In this document: positions 25,049 to 37,948 of the stretch, in pieces
Layout of the letters: every line of letters begins with the position of its first letter
Numbering within the stretch: position 1 is the stretch's first letter
DNA from: Marinobacter oulmenensis
Lineage (GTDB): Bacteria > Pseudomonadota > Gammaproteobacteria > Pseudomonadales > Oleiphilaceae
Length of the DNA stretch: 37,956 nucleotides
Assembly (NCBI RefSeq): GCF_014201735.1
Contig: NZ_JACHFE010000012.1
Location: 1 to 37,956 of the forward strand
Direction: 5' to 3'
The notes under the pieces: generated by a model
Database searches by the model: none
What the model was told of the DNA's origin: nothing
Seen by the model: only the letters and a program-made list of their open reading frames with translations
Translations under genes and position numbers: made by a program

Positions 25049-27505
25049 TCAGTCGGCCTGGTTCAGCGCCTCCAGGGCGCGGCTCAGTCGTCCGGCGTAT
25101 TCAGCGGTGGCATCTTCCAGGCCTGGCAGCAGGCACCAGTGGGCAACCAGTTTTTCGAGCTCCTCAAGCGGGCTGGATGCCGAACTGCCGGCCCCCATAC
25201 CCTGTGCCAGTCGCTCTACCTGAAGCTCCATCCTGCGGCCCTGATCTTCCGCTGGCGTGTCCGCACCGGCCAGGATTTCTGCCCGGATAACGAGATCTCG
25301 GGCATTGATCGCCTCGTTGCGATTAACCAGTCGCGGCCAGTGATCCGGGGCGCCCTGAACAGTTTCCTGGGCGCTGGCGCGTGCTTCTATCAGGGTTTGC
25401 CAGCCGGCAATGCGGGCGCTCAGTTCGCGGCTGCGAACCAGCTTGTTCACCTGCTGGCACAGTTGCTGTACCTGCTGTCGCATGTCGTTGCCCAGCGGAG
25501 TGGCATCGGCTCTGGCCAGGGCTTCCCGGGCCTGCTGCAGGGTGATGTCATCAGAGCCGGTATGAAGGTTAGCGTACTGCCGGAGCAGTTCGCGGGCTGC
25601 TTCATCGGCTTCCTCGCTGGCTCTTTGTCGGTTCGAGCGATGCGCCTCACGACGCGCGAAAATGTCGTCGCAGGCCCGGCGGAATGCTTTCCAGAGCTTT
25701 CTGTCTTCCCGGTGACGGGTGATGCCCACAGCTTTCCACTGACTCTGAAGAGCCTTGGCCTCATCCATCGCTTCCTGCAAAGGCTCGTGATCCACGAGGG
25801 CCTGAGCCTTTTCGACGATGTCCTTTTTCAGGGCTTCGTTTTTCTGGCGTTCCTCGTTCAGCGGGCGCTCCAGCTGTTTCAGCAGGCTGTCAAACCGTTT
25901 CTGAACCTGGCGGTTGTCGCGAAAATCAATGGGCCAGGCTTCTTTCCATTCCTGCCGGGCGGTCTGGTGGATCTGCTCAGCGGCCTTCCAGTCGATCGTG
26001 TCCCAGTCGGCTTCCTCGACGAACGCGGCGAGCTGGTCACAGATGGCCTGGCGTTTCTCCAGGTTGGTTTTCTTGAGGTCGGATTTGGCCTCGAAGTAGG
26101 CCTTGCAGGGCTCGTAGGCGCGATCCGACGCCGACTTGAAGCGTTCCCACAGCGGCCGGTTGGAAGAACCGCCCAGGTCCCGCCACTCATTCTGAAGTTC
26201 CTTGATGCGCTCGGCCTTGGCTTCCGGTTCCATGGGCTGCTCGGCCAGATACTCCATCTGCTCGCACAGGGACACCTGCTTGGGTTCGGTGGCGAACCCC
26301 TGCCAGTCGTCCAGTTCCCGGAACTGCCCTGCAAGCAGGTGCATGCGCGCCTGGAATTGCCGGCGTTGCCCCGGCTGCAGTTTCTGGAACAGGTTTTGCG
26401 CCTGCTTCAGCAGCTGTCTGGATTCCCTGTGCTGTTTGGTGTCCAGGGCGGCGTCCAGGGCGGCCAGTGTCTGCGCCAGTTCATCAACGAGGGCCTTGAG
26501 CTTTTCCCGGTCGATCGCTGGTGTTGGCTCTGGTGTGGGGACTTTGCCGGCCAGTTCCTGCAGATGAATCAGTGACTGGGGCTGGCGGAACCCTTCCGGC
26601 CAGGTCAGGTCTTTCAGGAGGGCGCTGGCAATGGCTGGCTGTTGCGCCGGTTCGGATAGCTCGATTTCAGCCAGACGTGTGCGTGCCTGTTCAAGCTGGC
26701 GGACGGCGCTGAGATAACTGCGCAGGCTCTGCATGGCCTGCTCGTAGTTCTTCTGCTCGTTTTTCTCGACGTGAGTGTCGCGTGTGGCCTCCAGCCAGCG
26801 ATTTTCCTGGGTTTTCTGGAGGGCATCCAGGGCAGAGGGGGAGGGTGTTTCCCCGGTTTCACCGGATTTAAGGTCCTCAAGCGTTCTCTGTAACAGGGCC
26901 AGGGTTTCGTGACGTTGCCCGGCCTGGTCCCGGTGTCTCTGTTCTTCCTCCCGCGCTTCCTGCAGTTGCTGCAGGCGTGCCCGGCATTGGTGAACAGCCT
27001 CCAGGAACGCCTGGGTCTGTTCTGTTGAAGCCTTGTCCTCTACGGTTTTCCAGCTCTCCAGCAGAGCTTCCAGTCTGGCCTGGTAGAGCTTGGTATCCTC
27101 GCTGATCGCCTGTTCTTTGACCTGGGCAATCAGGCGGGCCAGTTTTTCCTGGTTGGCGGCTTCTTCACTCTGTTGTTCGCGAATCGCCTGCAGCGTCTGC
27201 TTGACGGTCTGGTATACGCCTTTGTCACGGCCCTTGGCGAGTTTCTGAACCTGCTGAAGCAGCGCCTCGTCTGCCAGCTGCCGGGCCGCCTCCAGCCGAA
27301 TGGCGGCTGTAACACCGTCCGTTGCCAGTTCTGCCAGGGTCTCCGGGCTCGGCTGGGAGGCCAGTAACTCGCTTTGTTGCTGGCGCTGATTATCGCGTTT
27401 TTCTTCTGTTTCCTGCCGACTCGATTCAGAGGGTTCCGGGGCGCTCGGGTGTTTGACGGGAGTTGCCTTGCGGGTTTTGAAAAGTTTCTGAATGAATGCG
27501 GCCAT
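25049..27505 (-). CDS. Large DUF349-repeat coiled-coil protein
   Basis: An 818-residue, highly charged, mostly helical cytoplasmic protein. At least three DUF349 repeats are visible by their W-K cores: LQNEWRDLGG...LWERFKSASDRAYEPCKAYF, ARQEWKEAWPIDFRDNRQVQKRF and LQSQWKAVGITRHREDRKLWKAFRRACDDIF. The N-terminal 60 residues are basic and low-complexity (QRQQQSE). The family's function is not established. The start is the ATG at 27505 after AAGGATA; a GTG 19 codons upstream lacks support. It is divergent from recX and followed by prc on the same strand 144 bp away. Confidence 0.9.
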   Translation of the reverse strand: MAAFIQKLFKTRKATPVKHPSAPEPSESSRQETEEKRDNQRQQQSELLASQPSPETLAELATDGVTAAIRLEAARQLADEALLQQVQKLAKGRDKGVYQTVKQTLQAIREQQSEEAANQEKLARLIAQVKEQAISEDTKLYQARLEALLESWKTVEDKASTEQTQAFLEAVHQCRARLQQLQEAREEEQRHRDQAGQRHETLALLQRTLEDLKSGETGETPSPSALDALQKTQENRWLEATRDTHVEKNEQKNYEQAMQSLRSYLSAVRQLEQARTRLAEIELSEPAQQPAIASALLKDLTWPEGFRQPQSLIHLQELAGKVPTPEPTPAIDREKLKALVDELAQTLAALDAALDTKQHRESRQLLKQAQNLFQKLQPGQRRQFQARMHLLAGQFRELDDWQGFATEPKQVSLCEQMEYLAEQPMEPEAKAERIKELQNEWRDLGGSSNRPLWERFKSASDRAYEPCKAYFEAKSDLKKTNLEKRQAICDQLAAFVEEADWDTIDWKAAEQIHQTARQEWKEAWPIDFRDNRQVQKRFDSLLKQLERPLNEERQKNEALKKDIVEKAQALVDHEPLQEAMDEAKALQSQWKAVGITRHREDRKLWKAFRRACDDIFARREAHRSNRQRASEEADEAARELLRQYANLHTGSDDITLQQAREALARADATPLGNDMRQQVQQLCQQVNKLVRSRELSARIAGWQTLIEARASAQETVQGAPDHWPRLVNRNEAINARDLVIRAEILAGADTPAEDQGRRMELQVERLAQGMGAGSSASSPLEELEKLVAHWCLLPGLEDATAEYAGRLSRALEALNQAD

Positions 27506-27648
27506 ATAAAGTATCCTTCGGCATTGAAACCAGTCTGCGGTGGCGGCAGAGTGCCAGGCCACCGGCCTTCAGCACGTTTGGGTGCCGGGCGGTCGTAAGA
27601 ATCGGACGCTAGTCTAGCGTCTTGCACCTCCATGCGGAAAGGGGCGAT

Positions 27649-28131
27649 ATGTCAAAACCGGAAAAACAGGAAGATCCCGAATACCGGGCCCGATCGCTGG
27701 CGCTCCGGTTGCTCGCAAGGCGTGAGCATTCCCGACAGGAATTGGCCATGAAGCTGCGCCAGAGACGCCTTCCCCAGGAAATCATCGAGACGGTGCTGGA
27801 TGAATACGAGCGTGAGAACTGGCTGGATGATGCGCGCTTTGCGGATGTGTTTGCACGACAGCGGATGGACATGGGGTACGGCCCGGTCCGCATTCTGGCG
27901 GAACTGCAGCAGCGGGGCATTGGGCAGAAGCCTGCCGCTTTGCAGGAGGTAACCGAGGAAGAGTGGTGCGCACGGGCGGTGAAAGCCCGGGAGAAGCGGT
28001 TTGGTCTGCAGCCGGTCGATGACGATCTGAAGCTTAAAATGAAGCAGGTCCGGTTTTTGTCCCAGCGGGGTTACTCGGGTACGCAGGTGGAGTGGGCGCT
28101 TGAGCAAACGGCGCCTGTGGATGACCGCTAG
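27649..28131 (+). CDS. recX: Regulatory protein RecX
   Basis: RecX binds RecA filaments and limits their growth. The 160-residue helical protein has the three-repeat RecX pattern: ALRLLARREHSRQELAMKLRQR, IIETVLDEYERENWLDDARFADVFARQRMDMGYGPVRILAELQQRGI, then KMKQVRFLSQRGYSGTQVEWAL. The start is the ATG at 27649 after GGAAAGGGG; the frame opens nine codons earlier without a better site. recX is usually directly downstream of recA, but here no recA is near, so it must have its own promoter in the 143-bp gap shared with the DUF349 gene. Its stop abuts the mltF stop with no bases between. Confidence 0.93.
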   Translation: MSKPEKQEDPEYRARSLALRLLARREHSRQELAMKLRQRRLPQEIIETVLDEYERENWLDDARFADVFARQRMDMGYGPVRILAELQQRGIGQKPAALQEVTEEEWCARAVKAREKRFGLQPVDDDLKLKMKQVRFLSQRGYSGTQVEWALEQTAPVDDR

Positions 28132-29643
28132 TTACAGTGTGGGGGGAATCGGCCCAAGCTCAGAGGGCACCAGGTCGTTCGGCGCAGCCTTGGCGGCCAG
28201 GGTTTCGTCCTCTGCTTCCGGAGAATCGGTTTCCAGCCAGGCCAGTTCACCATCCATTTCGGCGGTGCCTGGCAGGTGGGATTCGGTCAGCCTGACCAGA
28301 ACATCAAAATAACGCCGGATATTCTGGACGTAAATCACCGGCTCGTATCCTCTGGCGTAGCCGAAACGGGTTTTTGAATACCATTCCTTCTGCGCCAGCA
28401 ATGGCAGGAATTCTTTTACGTCCATCCAGCGGTCCGGGTCCTTGCCTGCCGATTGTGCCAGGCGCCGGGCATCCTCCAGATGGCCAAAGCCGACATTGTA
28501 GGAGGCCAGGGCGAACCAGGTTCGGTCCGGCTCGGGAATCCGCTCGGGAATCTTGTCGCGAACCCGGATGAAATAGCGGGCGCCACCTTCAATGCTTTCT
28601 TCCGGGTTCAGGCGGTTGTTGATGCCGACATGGCGGGCGGTCGCCTGGGTCAGCATCATCAGGCCACGAACGCCAGTGGGGGAAACCGCGTTGGGGCGCC
28701 AGTGGGATTCCTGGTAACCAATAGCCGCGAGCAGTCGCCAGTCCAGGCTGGTTTCACGGGCGTAGAGCTCGAACAGGTCCTTGTAGCGGGGAAGCCGGTT
28801 CTCCACGTGATGCATGAAGGTCCGGGCGCCGACATAGTTCAGCCGGTCCAGGTGGCCGTAGAAGCGTTCACGGATCTGGGCGAGGGCGCCGCTGCCGCGC
28901 ATCTTTTCCATGAACCCGGTCAGGGCATTGTACAGCGTGCCATCCTGTTCTTTCGGGAGCAGCCATACCAGTTCACGGGGTTCGTTAAGCGCAAACCCTT
29001 TTTTGACCATCGGGAAGAAAACCTGGTTCAGCTCCATTTCATTGGAGGCCACCACGGCGTAGCTGAAATCCCCGCTTTCGACTCGAGCCAGCAGGCCGGC
29101 CGCGTCGAGCCCGGGGTGAACTTTCGGGATCGGTCCGGGGGCGTCCGGTGTGTCGGCCAGCAGGAACTCATGATTGCTGTCGGCCAGCATGTGCAGGGTT
29201 TCACCGCGCAGTTCCTCCAGCGACCGGGGGCGCGGGGCTTCCCGGTTATAGATCACCAGCGACTGGGCCTTGATGCCGGTCGGCACCGTGCGGAATTGCT
29301 CACTGATGGGTTGCTGGTCTGTCAGCCCCGACAGGCCGATGTGGGCGTAATTATTGGACAGGACGGACAGGACCTCGGAGTTGTCGTCGGCAACGCGGAT
29401 CCGTAGCTCAACCCCCAGATCCTCCGCGAACTGGCGAAGCAGCTGATAGTCATAGCCGCTGGCGCTGTCTTCCTGCTGGTAATAAATAGAAGGGGCGACG
29501 CGGGTAATGACGTGCACAACGCCTTCGTTACGAATTTCCTGCAGGGTGCTCGGGCGCGAGCAGCCTGCCATCGCGATCGCAGTGATCACGATAAGCGCCA
29601 CCAGAAGGTGTCTGATTGGTGTGTGGCAGGAAATCGCTGGCAA
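28132..29643 (-). CDS. mltF: Membrane-bound lytic murein transglycosylase F
   Basis: MltF cleaves peptidoglycan with 1,6-anhydro ring formation at the outer membrane. The 503-residue protein has a lipoprotein-type signal ending AMAGC (C28), a periplasmic solute-binding-like regulatory domain (about 40-265) and a lysozyme-like SLT domain (about 290-450). Catalytic E312 lies in GYQESHWRPNAVSPTGVRGL. Translation starts at TTG with GGAG nine bases before it. mltF divergent from purL is also the Pseudomonas order. The lipobox has Met at -3, which is unusual but tolerated. Confidence 0.94.
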   Translation of the reverse strand: MPAISCHTPIRHLLVALIVITAIAMAGCSRPSTLQEIRNEGVVHVITRVAPSIYYQQEDSASGYDYQLLRQFAEDLGVELRIRVADDNSEVLSVLSNNYAHIGLSGLTDQQPISEQFRTVPTGIKAQSLVIYNREAPRPRSLEELRGETLHMLADSNHEFLLADTPDAPGPIPKVHPGLDAAGLLARVESGDFSYAVVASNEMELNQVFFPMVKKGFALNEPRELVWLLPKEQDGTLYNALTGFMEKMRGSGALAQIRERFYGHLDRLNYVGARTFMHHVENRLPRYKDLFELYARETSLDWRLLAAIGYQESHWRPNAVSPTGVRGLMMLTQATARHVGINNRLNPEESIEGGARYFIRVRDKIPERIPEPDRTWFALASYNVGFGHLEDARRLAQSAGKDPDRWMDVKEFLPLLAQKEWYSKTRFGYARGYEPVIYVQNIRRYFDVLVRLTESHLPGTAEMDGELAWLETDSPEAEDETLAAKAAPNDLVPSELGPIPPTL

Positions 29644-29907
29644 GTCGATATTCTCCGGTGCTCTAAGCGGTAATCCGGTTTCGGGTGTGCAGCCTTCATG
29701 TCGTCAGCATGGGCGCACTGGTGAGTAATATGGGGTAATGATCACCTCATGGAAGGGGGAGGTCAATTAATCCCCTCAATCAACCTTCGAGAGGGCATCA
29801 ATAGTACGGATTGTACCTGCAGTCTCTGCGCTGTATCCCGGGGGTGGTTTCCGGTATCATTGCCGCCTTTCAGACGACCCCCGTTTCGCGCGATACAGGT
29901 TGATATC

Positions 29908-33813
<3,906 letters not shown>

Positions 33814-33833
33814 TCGGCGCCAGCTCCGGTCCG

Positions 33834-33881
33834 AAACCGGCCACGGTTGTCCCCCGGCGGGGCAGTCTGGCCGGTTTTTTT
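33834..33881 (+). terminator. Intrinsic terminator of purL
   Basis: AAACCGGCCA (33834-33843) pairs perfectly with TGGCCGGTTT (33868-33877), and a seven-T run (33875-33881) begins inside the right arm. The loop contains a second short stem, CCCC-cggc-GGGG. It starts 20 bp after the purL stop. Confidence 0.88.
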
Positions 33882-33993
33882 ATGCCTGTAAGGAAACAGG
33901 GTGCAGGCATGCGCCGGATAAATTAGGCTTCAGGTGCGTTTTCAGTGGAAAAAAATGCTTGGCGAGGGGCTGTCAAGGGGTTGATCTTGCAAT

Positions 33994-34212
33994 TTATGCA
34001 CATTCCTGGTGCCAGTTTGGTGAATCAGCGTCCAAAGATCGAACACGCCGTTCAGTTTTTGGGCGCTATTTGTAACTATCTGAAAATAAAAGCTTTATTT
34101 AAGTGGGCGAATTTGTCGCCAATTTGAGTTAAGGTCAGTAATCACGGGGCTTCAGGAACGATTCCCAAAAACTTTCCCCAAAGTTATCCACAGATTTTGT
34201 GGGTAACTTTGG
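33994..34212. promoter_or_regulatory. DnaA-box cluster with inverted repeat in an AT-rich gap
   Basis: The gene-free stretch 33882-34255 contains two perfect DnaA boxes (TTATNCACA): TTATGCACA at 33994-34002 and TTATCCACA at 34184-34192. The second is the left half of a 15-bp inverted repeat, 34178-34192 and 34198-34212, with one mismatch; the right arm gives the near-box TTACCCACA. Between the boxes are the AT palindrome AAATAAA-agc-TTTATTT (34084-34100), a GGCGA/TCGCC stem (34106-34120) and a GATC at 34037; two further GATC sites flank the cluster (about 33983 and 34236). It resembles a small DnaA-binding locus. ATGCCTG/CAGGCAT (33882-33910) is a further weak repeat. No gene is convincing here. 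Confidence 0.55.
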
Positions 34213-34255
34213 AAATTCCAGTATTGAGCAAAAGTTGATCGAAATGAGGGGTGAA

Positions 34256-34567
34256 ATGTACAAGCTGAGTTACTTTGTGCCCGAAAGTCATCTCGACCAG
34301 ACCAAGCGGGCTTTGTTTGAAGCCGGTGCCGGAAAGATCGGCGACTACGACAGCTGTGCCTGGCAGTGCCAGGGGCAGGGGCAGTTTCGGCCTCTGGCGG
34401 GCAGCGATCCTTTTCTCGGCAGTGCCGGAGAGCTTGAGAAGGTCAGTGAATACAAGGTGGAACTGGTCTGCGAGGATGGCCTGATTCACTCAGCGCTGGC
34501 CGCGCTGAAGGCGGCACACCCCTATGAGGAGCCCGCCTACGAGGTCTATCGGATAGAAGATCTGTAG
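34256..34567 (+). CDS. YqfO/NIF3-C-terminal-like small protein
   Basis: A 103-residue protein ([40 protein letters not shown], ending [18 protein letters not shown]) that matches the stand-alone CutA-like domain inserted in YqfO/NIF3 proteins. [11 protein letters not shown] is diagnostic. Function is unknown; CutA-like folds bind metals or small ligands as trimers. GAGGGG precedes the ATG at 34256. Its last 22 bp overlap the 3' end of the convergent Nudix gene, and it lies directly after the DnaA-box gap. Confidence 0.85.
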   Translation: MYKLSYFVPESHLDQTKRALFEAGAGKIGDYDSCAWQCQGQGQFRPLAGSDPFLGSAGELEKVSEYKVELVCEDGLIHSALAALKAAHPYEEPAYEVYRIEDL

Positions 34568-35103
34568 CGGTCCTCGGGGCGGATGGCACTGATATGGACC
34601 TGGTACTGTTCGGAATGCATGTCTTCCAGAAAGAGCTCGAGTGTTTTACGTACGGTCGGAAAAGACAGTTCCTGCCAGGGGATGTCTTCTGGCAGGAACA
34701 GTTGTGACTCGAGGGACTCCTCGCCTGCACCGAAGGTGCCATCCATCAGGGTTGCCCGGTAGAACATGTGCACCTGATTGATGTGGGGGACATCAATGAT
34801 CGAGTACAGCCCGTGTATGTCGACTTCGGCCAGGGCTTCTTCCCGTGTTTCACGAGCTGCAGCTTCAACGGTTGTCTCGGCGTTTTCCATGAAGCCCGCC
34901 GGCAGGGTCCAGTATCCATACCGGGGTTCTATGGCACGTCGGCATAGCAGGATTTTCCCCTCCCAGACCGGAACGGTGCCCGCCACGATGTTGGGATTCT
35001 GGTAATGTATGGTGTCGCAGTTCGGGCATACAAAACGATGCCGGTTATCTCCCTCTGGAATCCGCTGTTCCACCGGGTGTCCGCAGGTGCTGCAATAATT
35101 CAT
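34546..35103 (-). CDS. Nudix hydrolase with N-terminal zinc ribbon
   Basis: A 185-residue protein with a zinc ribbon (C4, C7, C26, C29 in CSTCG and CPNC) followed by a Nudix domain. The Nudix box spans G70-A92: E76, R84, E85, E88 and E89 are all present, but the usual Gly near the end is L91. NudC-like NADH pyrophosphatases share the ribbon-plus-Nudix layout but are longer and carry a SQPWPFPxS motif absent here, so an ADP-ribose- or NADH-type pyrophosphatase is a loose guess. It overlaps the YqfO-like gene end to end by 22 bp. Confidence 0.9.
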   Translation of the reverse strand: MNYCSTCGHPVEQRIPEGDNRHRFVCPNCDTIHYQNPNIVAGTVPVWEGKILLCRRAIEPRYGYWTLPAGFMENAETTVEAAARETREEALAEVDIHGLYSIIDVPHINQVHMFYRATLMDGTFGAGEESLESQLFLPEDIPWQELSFPTVRKTLELFLEDMHSEQYQVHISAIRPEDRYRSSIR

Positions 35104-35235
35104 AGTTTTCCCCGTATACTGAAGGAGTTAATTGTAGACTCCTTAATCAAGGGCTTCTGAAACCATTATCAGGCCAGTTTAACCATCTGGAGTAGTTGTG
35201 TCTCATTCAACCTTGGTCTCGAACCGGAGCGGCAA

Positions 35236-35823
35236 GTGCGGGAGCTTCTGACTGCAAAGCTGGCCGGTTACTCACCCCGCCTGCTAGCGCTGGACTATCC
35301 GGAAGCCGGCATTCTGGTGCCTTTAACGGACGACCGGGATAATCCCGAGATGATCTTCACGCTCCGGTCCGCCAACCTGAATACCCATCGGGGGCAGGTC
35401 GCTTACCCCGGAGGCAAGCGGGACCCTGGTGATCGTTCCCTGGAAATGACCGCTTTGCGGGAGACCCATGAGGAGATCGGCCTGCCGCCGGACCAGGTGC
35501 AGATTGTCGCGCCGCTGAGTCAGGTGATTTCCCGCTACGGTATTCTGGTGACACCCTACGTTGGTGTTGTGCCCGCCGATCATCCGCTTGAGCCCAACCC
35601 GGAGGAAATTGAAAGTGTCTTCCGGGTGCCGGTGTCTTTCTTTCTTGAGGATCGCCGCGAGCGGACGGACGCCCTGAGTTTCCTTAACGATACCTACTAC
35701 GTGCCCTGTTACCGCTGGGAGCGTTTCCAGATCTGGGGGTTGTCTGCGGTGGTTCTGGTTGACTTCCTGAATGCCGTGTACGATGCCGGGATCGATTTGC
35801 TGGAGCCCCCGGGAGGAAACTGA
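35236..35823 (+). CDS. CoA pyrophosphatase (NudL-type Nudix hydrolase)
   Basis: This 195-residue enzyme of the CoA-hydrolysing Nudix group splits CoA into 4'-phosphopantetheine and 3',5'-ADP. It has the UPF0035 signature [18 protein letters not shown] (43-60) directly before the Nudix box, with R75, E76, E79 and E80 in [11 protein letters not shown]. The C-terminal [16 protein letters not shown] is family-typical. The start is GTG with GGAG six bases upstream; no ATG is nearby. The gamma-carbonic anhydrase gene begins one base after its stop codon, so it opens a four-gene unit ending in purT. Confidence 0.92.
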   Translation: MRELLTAKLAGYSPRLLALDYPEAGILVPLTDDRDNPEMIFTLRSANLNTHRGQVAYPGGKRDPGDRSLEMTALRETHEEIGLPPDQVQIVAPLSQVISRYGILVTPYVGVVPADHPLEPNPEEIESVFRVPVSFFLEDRRERTDALSFLNDTYYVPCYRWERFQIWGLSAVVLVDFLNAVYDAGIDLLEPPGGN

Positions 35824-35824
35824 C

Positions 35825-36367
35825 GTGTTCTATGAACTGGAAAACCGGCGTCCGGAGCTGGTTGGCGACGGACAGTTTGTTGCGGACAACGCAACCGTGA
35901 TTGGCAGTGTACGACTGCTGGAGCATAGCAGCGTCTGGTTCAATGTGGTGATCCGTGGTGATAACGATGTGATCACGGTGGGGCCCGAGAGCAACATCCA
36001 GGATGGCTCGGTGCTGCATACCGATCCCGGAATCCCGCTCGACATCGGACGCGGTGTCACGGTCGGTCACAAGGTTATGCTGCACGGCTGTCAGATCGGT
36101 GACTTCACGCTGGTTGGTATTAATGCGGTGGTGCTTAATGGCGCGAAGATCGGCCGGCATTGCCTGATCGGCGCCAACACGCTGGTGCCAGAGGGTATGG
36201 AGATTCCTGACGGCTCCATGGTGGTTGGCTCGCCGGCAAAGATCAAAAAGCAGCTGACTGACCAGCAGATGAAAATGCTGGAGATGAGTGCTGCCCATTA
36301 TGTCCAGAATGCGGCGCGCTATAAGGCCCAACTGAAACGCTGTGAGCCTGTCCATGAGCATGAATGA
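35825..36367 (+). CDS. Gamma-carbonic anhydrase family (YrdA-like) hexapeptide protein
   Basis: A 180-residue left-handed beta-helix protein. The metal ligands H65 (VLHTDPG), H82 and H87 (VGHKVMLHG) are intact, as are R44 and D46 in VVIRGDND and Q59 near SNIQDG. Whether it hydrates CO2 is uncertain, as many YrdA/CaiE-like members show little activity. The GTG start at 35825 follows GGGAGGAAAC. It is one base from the upstream stop and overlaps the DUF1289 start, so it is translated from a shared message. Confidence 0.9.
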   Translation: MFYELENRRPELVGDGQFVADNATVIGSVRLLEHSSVWFNVVIRGDNDVITVGPESNIQDGSVLHTDPGIPLDIGRGVTVGHKVMLHGCQIGDFTLVGINAVVLNGAKIGRHCLIGANTLVPEGMEIPDGSMVVGSPAKIKKQLTDQQMKMLEMSAAHYVQNAARYKAQLKRCEPVHEHE

Positions 36368-36536
36368 CAAAGTCCGCTCGCCCTGCGTGGCCGTATGCGC
36401 GCTGGACGAGAATGATATGTGTATCGGGTGCCAGCGCACGGGTGATGAAATCCTTTACTGGACCCGGATGACAAACGAGGAGCGCAGGGAGGTCCTGCGT
36501 AAAGTGGCGGAAAGGGAAAAAAAGGTGGCCCTCTGA
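36354..36536 (+). CDS. DUF1289 cysteine-cluster protein
   Basis: A 60-residue protein with four cysteines C11, C15, C23 and C26 in [20 protein letters not shown], followed by [13 protein letters not shown], the DUF1289 pattern. The cysteines could hold zinc or iron-sulfur; function is unknown. Start choice lies among ATGs at 36354 and 36360 and a GTG at 36342; I take 36354. It overlaps the carbonic anhydrase end, and its TGA is one base before the purT ATG. Confidence 0.9.
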   Translation: MSMNDKVRSPCVAVCALDENDMCIGCQRTGDEILYWTRMTNEERREVLRKVAEREKKVAL

Positions 36537-36537
36537 C

Positions 36538-37737
36538 ATGACAGACAGTAATTCTGCACGCATCGGTACGCCGTTGTCGGATAACGCGTTTCGGGTGCTG
36601 TTCTGCGGTGCCGGCGAGTTGGGTAAGGAAGTGGTCATTGAACTTCAACGCCTTGGCGTGGAAGTGATCGCGGTAGACCGTTATGAGAATGCGCCGGCAA
36701 TGCAGGTGGCCCATCGAAGCCACGTGATCGACATGCTCGATGCCCATGCGCTCCGCTCGGTTGTCGAACGCGAAAAGCCGAACCTGATTGTTCCGGAAAT
36801 CGAAGCCATTGCCACGCCTGAACTGGTCAAACTGGAAGGCGAGGGCTATCAGGTGGTGCCGACCGCCCGTGCGGTCAATCTCACCATGAACCGGGAAGGT
36901 ATCCGCAGGCTGGCCGCCGAGGAACTGCAATTACCCACTTCTGCGTACCGTTTCGCCAGCAATCGGGAGGAATACCTCGCCGCTGTTGAAGCGATTGGTT
37001 ATCCATCGGTCGTCAAGCCGGTCATGAGTTCGTCTGGTAAAGGACAGAGTGTTCTTAAAAGCGCCGCCGATGTCGAAGCAGCCTGGGATTACGCCCAGAG
37101 TGGTGGGCGCGCCGGGAAGGGGCGCGTCATCGTCGAAGGTTTTGTTGAATTTGACTATGAGATTACGCTGCTGACAGTCAGTCACTGCAATGGTATTTCG
37201 TTCTGTGCACCGATTGGCCACTACCAGGAGGATGGTGACTACCGGGAATCCTGGCAGCCGCATCCGATGACGAGCCTCGCTCAGGAGCGGGCGGAAAAAA
37301 TTGCACGGTCAGTGGTGGAAAATCTCGGTGGTTATGGCCTGTTCGGGGTCGAGCTTTTCGTCAAGGGCGATGACGTCTGGTTCTCGGAAGTGTCGCCACG
37401 TCCTCATGACACGGGCCTGGTAACACTGATCTCCCAGGGATTGTCCGAATTCGCACTGCATGCGCGCGCCATTCTGGGCCTGCCGGTTCCGGATATCCGT
37501 CAGTATGGGGCAAGCGCCTCCGCCGTTATCCTCTCCGAGGGTGAGTCCACCTCTGTCAGCTATAGCGGTCTGGCAGAGGCGTTGGAGGAACCGGATACGG
37601 AACTCCGTCTGTTCGGCAAGCCGGGTGTCAGTGGTCGACGCCGGATGGGGGTTGGCCTGGCCATTGGAGCGGATATTGCCGAGGCAAGAAAAAAGGCCTG
37701 CGCAGTGGCGAACCGGGTGCAGGTGCATCTAGACTGA
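36538..37737 (+). CDS. purT: Formate-dependent phosphoribosylglycinamide formyltransferase 2
   Basis: PurT makes formyl-GAR from GAR, formate and ATP, the alternative to the folate enzyme PurN. The 399-residue ATP-grasp protein has the N-terminal [19 protein letters not shown] (22-40), [19 protein letters not shown]-binding [33 protein letters not shown] and the metal-binding [12 protein letters not shown]. The family-typical [17 protein letters not shown] closes the protein. It lies one base after the DUF1289 stop, so it is likely expressed from the same mRNA. An inverted repeat follows, then the stable-RNA promoters. Confidence 0.97.
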   Translation: MTDSNSARIGTPLSDNAFRVLFCGAGELGKEVVIELQRLGVEVIAVDRYENAPAMQVAHRSHVIDMLDAHALRSVVEREKPNLIVPEIEAIATPELVKLEGEGYQVVPTARAVNLTMNREGIRRLAAEELQLPTSAYRFASNREEYLAAVEAIGYPSVVKPVMSSSGKGQSVLKSAADVEAAWDYAQSGGRAGKGRVIVEGFVEFDYEITLLTVSHCNGISFCAPIGHYQEDGDYRESWQPHPMTSLAQERAEKIARSVVENLGGYGLFGVELFVKGDDVWFSEVSPRPHDTGLVTLISQGLSEFALHARAILGLPVPDIRQYGASASAVILSEGESTSVSYSGLAEALEEPDTELRLFGKPGVSGRRRMGVGLAIGADIAEARKKACAVANRVQVHLD

Positions 37738-37752
37738 GAGATCCCGGGTGGT

Positions 37753-37785
37753 CGCTGTGAATGTTTTCAGAAAAAATTCACAGCG
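37753..37785 (+). terminator. Perfect inverted repeat after purT
   Basis: CGCTGTGAAT and ATTCACAGCG form a perfect 10-bp stem around a 13-nt, A/T-rich loop, 15 bp after the purT stop and 4 bp before a -35 box. No U-tract follows. It may end the purT transcript, or be a protein-binding site upstream of the promoter. Confidence 0.45.
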
Positions 37786-37789
37786 CCCG

Positions 37790-37817
37790 TTGACACCTCA
37801 GGAGAGGTCTGTAGAAT
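37790..37817 (+). promoter_or_regulatory. Strong sigma-70 promoter P1, probably for a stable-RNA operon
   Basis: TTGACA (37790-37795) and TAGAAT (37812-37817) are 16 bp apart, followed by a GCGC discriminator. The same -10 region (TGTAGAATGCGC) recurs in P2. A consensus -35, 16-bp spacing and a GC discriminator are the hallmark of rRNA promoters in Pseudomonas-like bacteria. No ORF starts downstream in the window. Confidence 0.8.
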
Positions 37818-37920
37818 GCGCATCTCTCTTGAGGCAACCGGCCGTAAGGCGGGGTGTTTTGGGAGGTGTAACCGCTTGAATCGCTTAGTAATTTTTTTGA
37901 GGTGATTCGCAAGAAAGTGG

Positions 37921-37948
37921 TTGACAAGGTGGCGATTCGCTGTAGAAT
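37921..37948 (+). promoter_or_regulatory. Strong sigma-70 promoter P2, probably for a stable-RNA operon
   Basis: TTGACA (37921-37926) and TAGAAT (37943-37948), again 16 bp apart with a GCGC discriminator, 131 bp downstream of P1. Upstream at 37886-37899 is an AT-rich tract (TTAGTAATTTTTTTGA) placed like an UP element. Tandem P1/P2 promoters suggest that 16S rRNA begins beyond the right edge; a tRNA cluster is the alternative. Confidence 0.8.

Noticed and set aside
33945..34127. 60-codon plus-strand frame in the DnaA-box gap
   Set aside because: Composition is AT-rich and unlike neighbours, and it runs across the palindromes; no family recognised.
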